Below the pieces are notes generated by a model. That model was not told the DNA's origin and did not search any database. It saw nothing but the letters and a program-made list of their open reading frames with translations. A program made the position numbers and the translations under genes. A stretch of DNA of 23,611 nt from DASSBG01 sp964583865 (GTDB taxonomy: Bacteria; Pseudomonadota; Gammaproteobacteria; Xanthomonadales; Rhodanobacteraceae): the NCBI GenBank assembly GCA_964583865.1, contig CAZOXZ010000023.1:1-23611 (forward strand). Direction: 5' to 3'. This document shows, in pieces, positions 23,561 through 23,611 of the stretch. Position 1 is the first letter of the stretch. Each line of letters begins with the position of its first letter.

Positions 23561-23611
23561 AGGAGCCTGGGCGGTAGGAACCATGTGAGCGAGGCACAGC
23601 CATTTTGAGAA
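23561..23611 (+). repeat. Interspersed repeat, copy 4 (truncated by window end)
   Basis: This has the opposite orientation to the other three copies. All 51 visible bases are the exact reverse complement of copy 1. It starts AGGAGCCTGGGCGGTAGGAA and runs to the last base of the window. It lies upstream of the MuF-like gene. The window ends after the conserved outer block, so the rest of the element is missing. Confidence 0.85.

Noticed and set aside
23551..23574. Eight-codon frame ATG to TAG (MNQEPGR) running into repeat copy 4
   Set aside because: Too short, with no ribosome site; an accident of the repeat's end sequence.
1..23611. CRISPR array, prophage, tRNA or rRNA genes
   Set aside because: No regularly spaced repeats, no phage gene besides the orphan MuF-like frame, and no tRNA cloverleaf or rRNA sequence was seen on either strand.

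Overview
The window is G+C-rich DNA from a gammaproteobacterium, most likely of the Xanthomonadales/Lysobacterales or a nearby lineage. The support is an S21 protein of Xanthomonas type, a 67K-type SppA, an Hda homologue with an N-terminal clamp-binding motif, the CDP-alcohol phosphatidyltransferase/PerM/Hda neighbourhood, and REP-like intergenic palindromes. The assignment is inferred from protein style only. There are no rRNA or tRNA genes, CRISPR arrays or intact transposases.

Layout. 1-1900: a lipid A-type acyltransferase (+) converges on rpsU-yqeY (-). 1958-2119: an interspersed repeat, then a lipoprotein alkaline phosphatase (-) whose last eight codons and stop lie inside the repeat. 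3980-5020: tsaD (+). 5021-5436: REP-like palindromes. 5437-8732: a MATE exporter and sppA (-). 8733-9460: a gene-free region with another repeat copy, an AT-rich stretch and a cluster of DnaA boxes. 9461-11629: priA (+). 11630-12334: gene-free, with a palindromic repeat and a 264-bp element with inverted-repeat ends. 12335-17731: a tight co-directional cluster of CDP-alcohol phosphatidyltransferase, PerM, Hda, a secreted beta-lactamase-fold hydrolase, a MAPEG protein and a YpfJ metallopeptidase. 17747-20672: (-) a DMT transporter, then a translationally coupled secreted cyclophilin and DipZ-C-terminus-like thioredoxin. 20836-22128: a UMF1-type MFS transporter (+). 22269-23279: an orphan MuF-like phage head protein (-), visibly less G+C-rich.

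Most of the genes are chromosomal housekeeping: translation (S21, t6A modification), replication and its control (PriA, Hda), and envelope biogenesis and protein quality control (lipid A acylation, phospholipid synthesis, SppA, periplasmic PPIase and thioredoxin).

The most unusual feature is a 162-bp repeat with terminal inverted repeats, present four times. Two copies are complete. The other two are truncated exactly at the two window ends, where they form a 51-bp perfect inverted pair. This suggests the window is a whole assembly contig that broke at this repeat, so the element is probably frequent in the genome.
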